In this document: piece by piece, positions 13,607 through 15,870 of the stretch
Numbering within the stretch: the stretch's first letter is position 1
How the letters are laid out: each line of letters starts with the position of its first letter
DNA from: an uncultured Eubacteriales bacterium
GTDB taxonomy: Bacteria; Bacillota; Clostridia; Oscillospirales; Butyricicoccaceae
NCBI GenBank assembly: GCA_905199135.1
Contig: CAJKFC010000043.1
Span: 1-15,870 of the forward strand
Direction: 5' to 3'
DNA length: 15,870 nucleotides
Position numbers and translations under genes: made by a program
Notes under the pieces: model-generated
What the model saw: the letters and a program-made list of their open reading frames with translations, nothing else
The model's database searches: none
What the model was told of the DNA's origin: nothing

Positions 13607-14047
13607 TTACATGCGTATGATCTCGTCGACAAATTTGGGAGTGTTCACGATGGTGTCCATGACGGGACAGGTTTTCTCCATGAACTTGACAAACTCCTCA
13701 AGCTTTTCGTCGGGCTCGTCAGATTCGAAATAGTATTTTGTATGTATCTCCGAAAGGCCGATTTTGGCGTCGGGATTTACGCCTCTGAAACCGTCGGGGT
13801 CCAGAGTACCCGTAAGCTCGATGCGGAGATTGGTGAAATGCACATTGTGAGCCTTCGCAAAGCAGCGGGCGACAATGGCCTTGCAGGCGCCGAGAGCGTT
13901 GAGCATGGCTTCAACGGGATTCATGCCCGTGTTGTTTCCGCCCAAAGCCTGAGGTTCGTCCATGTTGATTTTAAATCCGCGGGATACACACTCCATTGTC
14001 AGACCGTCCTTTGCGGTTACGCAGGCGGAAAAGGTAGACTTTGACAT
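13607..14047 (-). CDS. OsmC/Ohr-family peroxiredoxin-like protein
   Basis: A 146-residue cytoplasmic protein of the OsmC (PF02566) family, whose members reduce organic hydroperoxides with two reactive cysteines. Cys55 in LNALGACKAI and Cys127 in EKTCPVMDTI occupy the expected positions, and the GMNPVEAML helix start (41-49) is diagnostic of the family. The HNVHF and KIGLSEIHTKYYF strands match the OsmC core. ATG 14047 is chosen because GGAGG lies seven bases upstream and homologues begin near here; an open frame extends 22 codons further to 14113 with no site. In an anaerobe it would protect against oxidants. It is convergent with hsp20, making a small stress pair, though each has its own control. 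Confidence 0.93.
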   Translation of the reverse strand: MSKSTFSACVTAKDGLTMECVSRGFKINMDEPQALGGNNTGMNPVEAMLNALGACKAIVARCFAKAHNVHFTNLRIELTGTLDPDGFRGVNPDAKIGLSEIHTKYYFESDEPDEKLEEFVKFMEKTCPVMDTIVNTPKFVDEIIRM

Positions 14048-14457
14048 AATGATACCTCCAAATAATATAAAATTATGCGGATTGCTGCATATGACATATG
14101 TGGATGGACGCACATGTTAATAAGCATTCTGCATCTATTATTATATTATCACAATTAAAAAGAAAAAACAATAGTGTTTTTATTTATATAGTACAATTTA
14201 TATGCCGGAATCCGAGATAAAAAGGCATTGTCGACCGAAAAGATCAGCAATGCCTTTTAGTTTTAAAATATTGTGTTTTGTTTGGAAGATATGAATAGCC
14301 TGAAGTTGTTAAGTCTGTTGTATTATTCCCACTCGCTCCTGAAAACCACCACTTAAACAATTTTGTATTGGTGATTTAGCACGAGTTATTTTAGTTATCT
14401 GAAATATCCATAAAATATGGACTCTCCAAATTTCTGTTGTCATTTTGTTGTCACGAA
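14048..14457. other. Intergenic boundary region, shift to AT-rich DNA
   Basis: About 410 bases without a convincing gene. The first 115 are the leader of the OsmC-family gene (minus), with a possible TATAAT-like box (plus-strand ATTATA, about 14140). Then come the hairpin at 14220-14258, a sequence resembling the guaA 3' end (14323-14334), a small CCATA/TATGG repeat (14408-14420) and two copies of TGTTGTCA (14435-14442 and 14446-14453). A 44-codon open frame (minus, 14443-14309) has no ribosome binding site and is not called. Confidence 0.55.
14220..14258 (-). terminator. Terminator-like hairpin downstream of the DUF262 gene
   Basis: An 11-base perfect stem AAAAGGCATTG / CAATGCCTTTT encloses 17 loop bases. 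On the minus strand the 3' arm runs into TTTTTATC, making a plausible intrinsic terminator, but it lies about 200 bases beyond the DUF262 stop codon. On the plus strand AGTTTTAA follows. Confidence 0.65.
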
Positions 14458-15870
14458 TTATCGTTTCAAAGCATTTAATGATATATCTTTTGCTAAAATC
14501 TTCGTGTAGTAAAATTTAGATAATTTTTTTGATCGTTCTTGTATCTTATCATCTGACCATTCTGTATTACTACTTACAAACTCTTTTATCCATTTATACG
14601 ATGATTTTTTGTACACTGTAATTTTGTCTATATATTCCAAACAATCCGCTTCTCTATTTAAAACTTGTTCTAACAAAATCAAATTTCCTATATTATTGTT
14701 TTTTGTATCGTTTGATTCAGGAAGTATATGTTCAATACTTCCATCATCTTCAAAAATTTCTTTACCTTCATAATAAGAAGCAATTTTATTAACAACATAC
14801 TTAGTTATTACATTATCAGAATTATTGCTTTTTTTGGTATATGTCAAATTGATAAATTCACTTTCAAATTCTTGATATGAAACATAAATTTCATTCAACT
14901 GATTAGTTAAGTCTTTTATAATATTTCTTGCTTCAATTTTATCATTGCAATTTCTTAAAGAAATAGAAAAAGCAGAATAAATCTTTTCGAGTTTGTTTGT
15001 GGGTTTAGAGCAAATCGCATTATAAGAAAAATGGAAATTCTCGAGTTCATAAACCATTGATTTTAGTTGTGTCAAAGTTATAATTCCTTTTTCTTTAGCT
15101 TCAATTAACGCAATTAAAGCTATTCGTACTTGCGTTATATTAAAGTAATCAGACATAACTTTAACACTTTGAACAAGACCAAAATACTCTTTCTTATTTT
15201 GGAAGTCACTTCTCTGAGGAGAAACAGTTTGAACATATATTTTTGCGGTATCTTCTATTTCTGTTAAAAATTTCTTATATCGATCTTTGTTTGCCGGTTT
15301 AATAGTGGATTTAAAATCATCATACAACTTATTTACATTAGATTTCTTATATTTAGAAATCCAAAAATAGCGATAAAATTGCACGAAACCTGCATCAACA
15401 TTGCGTGCATTTAAAATATTCTTTATTGATTTCCACTTTTCTTCGGCATAATCTGCTGGTTCTATATCATTTACTATTTCAAAAATTCTATTTTTTATTA
15501 GATCAACGCCTGATAAATTTTTACCTTTAGCATTGAGGATTTCAAAAATCATATTTGCTTGCTTGCGCTCTTTTGTAGATATTGATACAAAAGTGGTGTT
15601 CAAAACCTGATCTCTCACTGCTTTGAGAATATCAACATAATTTAATTCATCAATATTGTCATCGCCGTATTTTTTCTTTAAAAATGCTCTAAGCTTATCT
15701 TCACTTAAACTATTATAAAGGTATTCGTAAGTTTCTTTTATGCACTGCTCTTCTTCAGTGGACGGTCCCTTCGTATTTGTTTTTTGTCGTTCTTGTATAT
15801 AAAAAGCAAAAAAAGGATAATGCGTCTTGCTTTTTATAATCCTTACATCTTCACCATCATCATTATTAGT
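14458..15870 (-). CDS. DUF262/DUF1524 (GmrSD-type) protein, N-terminus beyond the window edge
   Basis: The reading frame is open to base 15870, so the gene is cut by the window; 470 residues are visible. A GTG at 15618 lies mid-domain and is not the real start. The visible part begins inside DUF262 (ParB-like nucleotide-binding region), whose DGQQR motif would lie off-window: NTTFVSISTKERKQANMIFE and ILNAKGKNLSGVDLIKNRIF (about 91-130) are its typical C-terminal end. A helical middle follows, then a DUF1524 HNH-like nuclease with SIEHILPE (378-385) and NIGNLILLEQVLN (393-405). These architectures include GmrSD (type IV restriction of modified phage DNA) and other antiphage nucleases. The base composition is far more AT-rich than neighbouring genes, a sign of transfer. 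Which system it belongs to cannot be told without the missing end and its neighbours. Confidence 0.88.
   Translation of the reverse strand, partial: TNNDDGEDVRIIKSKTHYPFFAFYIQERQKTNTKGPSTEEEQCIKETYEYLYNSLSEDKLRAFLKKKYGDDNIDELNYVDILKAVRDQVLNTTFVSISTKERKQANMIFEILNAKGKNLSGVDLIKNRIFEIVNDIEPADYAEEKWKSIKNILNARNVDAGFVQFYRYFWISKYKKSNVNKLYDDFKSTIKPANKDRYKKFLTEIEDTAKIYVQTVSPQRSDFQNKKEYFGLVQSVKVMSDYFNITQVRIALIALIEAKEKGIITLTQLKSMVYELENFHFSYNAICSKPTNKLEKIYSAFSISLRNCNDKIEARNIIKDLTNQLNEIYVSYQEFESEFINLTYTKKSNNSDNVITKYVVNKIASYYEGKEIFEDDGSIEHILPESNDTKNNNIGNLILLEQVLNREADCLEYIDKITVYKKSSYKWIKEFVSSNTEWSDDKIQERSKKLSKFYYTKILAKDISLNALKR

Noticed and set aside
13988..14110. Palindromic CATATG-containing repeats upstream of the OsmC-family gene as an operator
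   Set aside because: The ACATGTG/CACATATGT dyad is imperfect by two bases and has no known regulator match; it is too weak to call.
14309..14443. A 44-codon open frame on the minus strand after the DUF262 gene
   Set aside because: No ribosome binding site, no recognisable product, and it overlaps repeats and the guaA-like motif; it is more likely noncoding or a remnant.
15616..15618. GTG start for the DUF262 gene at 15618
   Set aside because: The frame stays open to 15870 and this codon falls inside the DUF262 domain, so the true start is beyond the window.
1..15870. CRISPR arrays, tRNA, rRNA or insertion sequences
   Set aside because: No regularly spaced repeats, cloverleaf-like sequences, rRNA segments or transposase genes were seen on either strand.

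Overview
The window looks like a chromosomal segment of a Gram-positive anaerobe of the Clostridia, probably Oscillospiraceae/Ruminococcaceae or a relative. This rests on the Firmicutes-type ribosome binding sites (GGAGG/AGGAG), near-consensus sigma-A promoters, the Clostridia-style lipoprotein signal peptide, the NimA-like flavoprotein, the short Hsp20 and the mid-range base composition. The genus assignment is an inference. There are no rRNA, tRNA, CRISPR or recognisable insertion sequences.

Region 1 (1-6540, plus strand) is the most unusual part. A terminator from an off-window gene and a good promoter precede a lipoprotein with two rhodanese domains. After a hairpin without a U-tract comes a tightly packed run of six genes with overlaps or gaps of a few bases: a small four-helix membrane protein, a TVP38/TMEM64 (VTT) membrane protein, a (Fe-S) protein with two 4Fe-4S sites and two CCG domains, a second VTT protein, a fusion of two GT-A glycosyltransferases (DUF2064/TIGR04282-like plus TIGR04283-like), and an aminoglycoside/choline-kinase-fold phosphotransferase with altered catalytic residues. 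The run ends at a strong terminator. TIGR04282/TIGR04283 and VTT genes are known from arsenosugar-type clusters, but the arsM and arsS genes are not visible here. I infer an uncharacterised pathway that makes or exports a glycosylated, possibly sulfur- or metalloid-containing metabolite or lipid-linked sugar.

Region 2 (6541-11072) is accessory and transport functions: a CPA1-type cation/proton antiporter with tandem RCK_C domains behind a perfect extended -10 promoter; a divergent pair of a small unknown protein (minus) and an XRE repressor (plus) with palindromic operator-like sites between them; a MATE efflux pump (minus); and a NimA-like flavin-binding protein (minus).

Region 3 (11073-14047) holds a GIY-YIG nuclease ten bases behind guaA (minus), where guaA encodes only the ATP-pyrophosphatase and dimerisation parts of GMP synthase; a divergent Hsp20 gene (plus) with a strong promoter and half a CIRCE operator; and an OsmC-family peroxidase (minus).

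Region 4 (about 14100-15870) drops sharply in GC. It contains an intergenic stretch with an 11/12 match to the guaA 3' end and short direct repeats, then a DUF262/DUF1524 (GmrSD-type) gene that runs off the right edge. It is likely a horizontally acquired antiphage gene.
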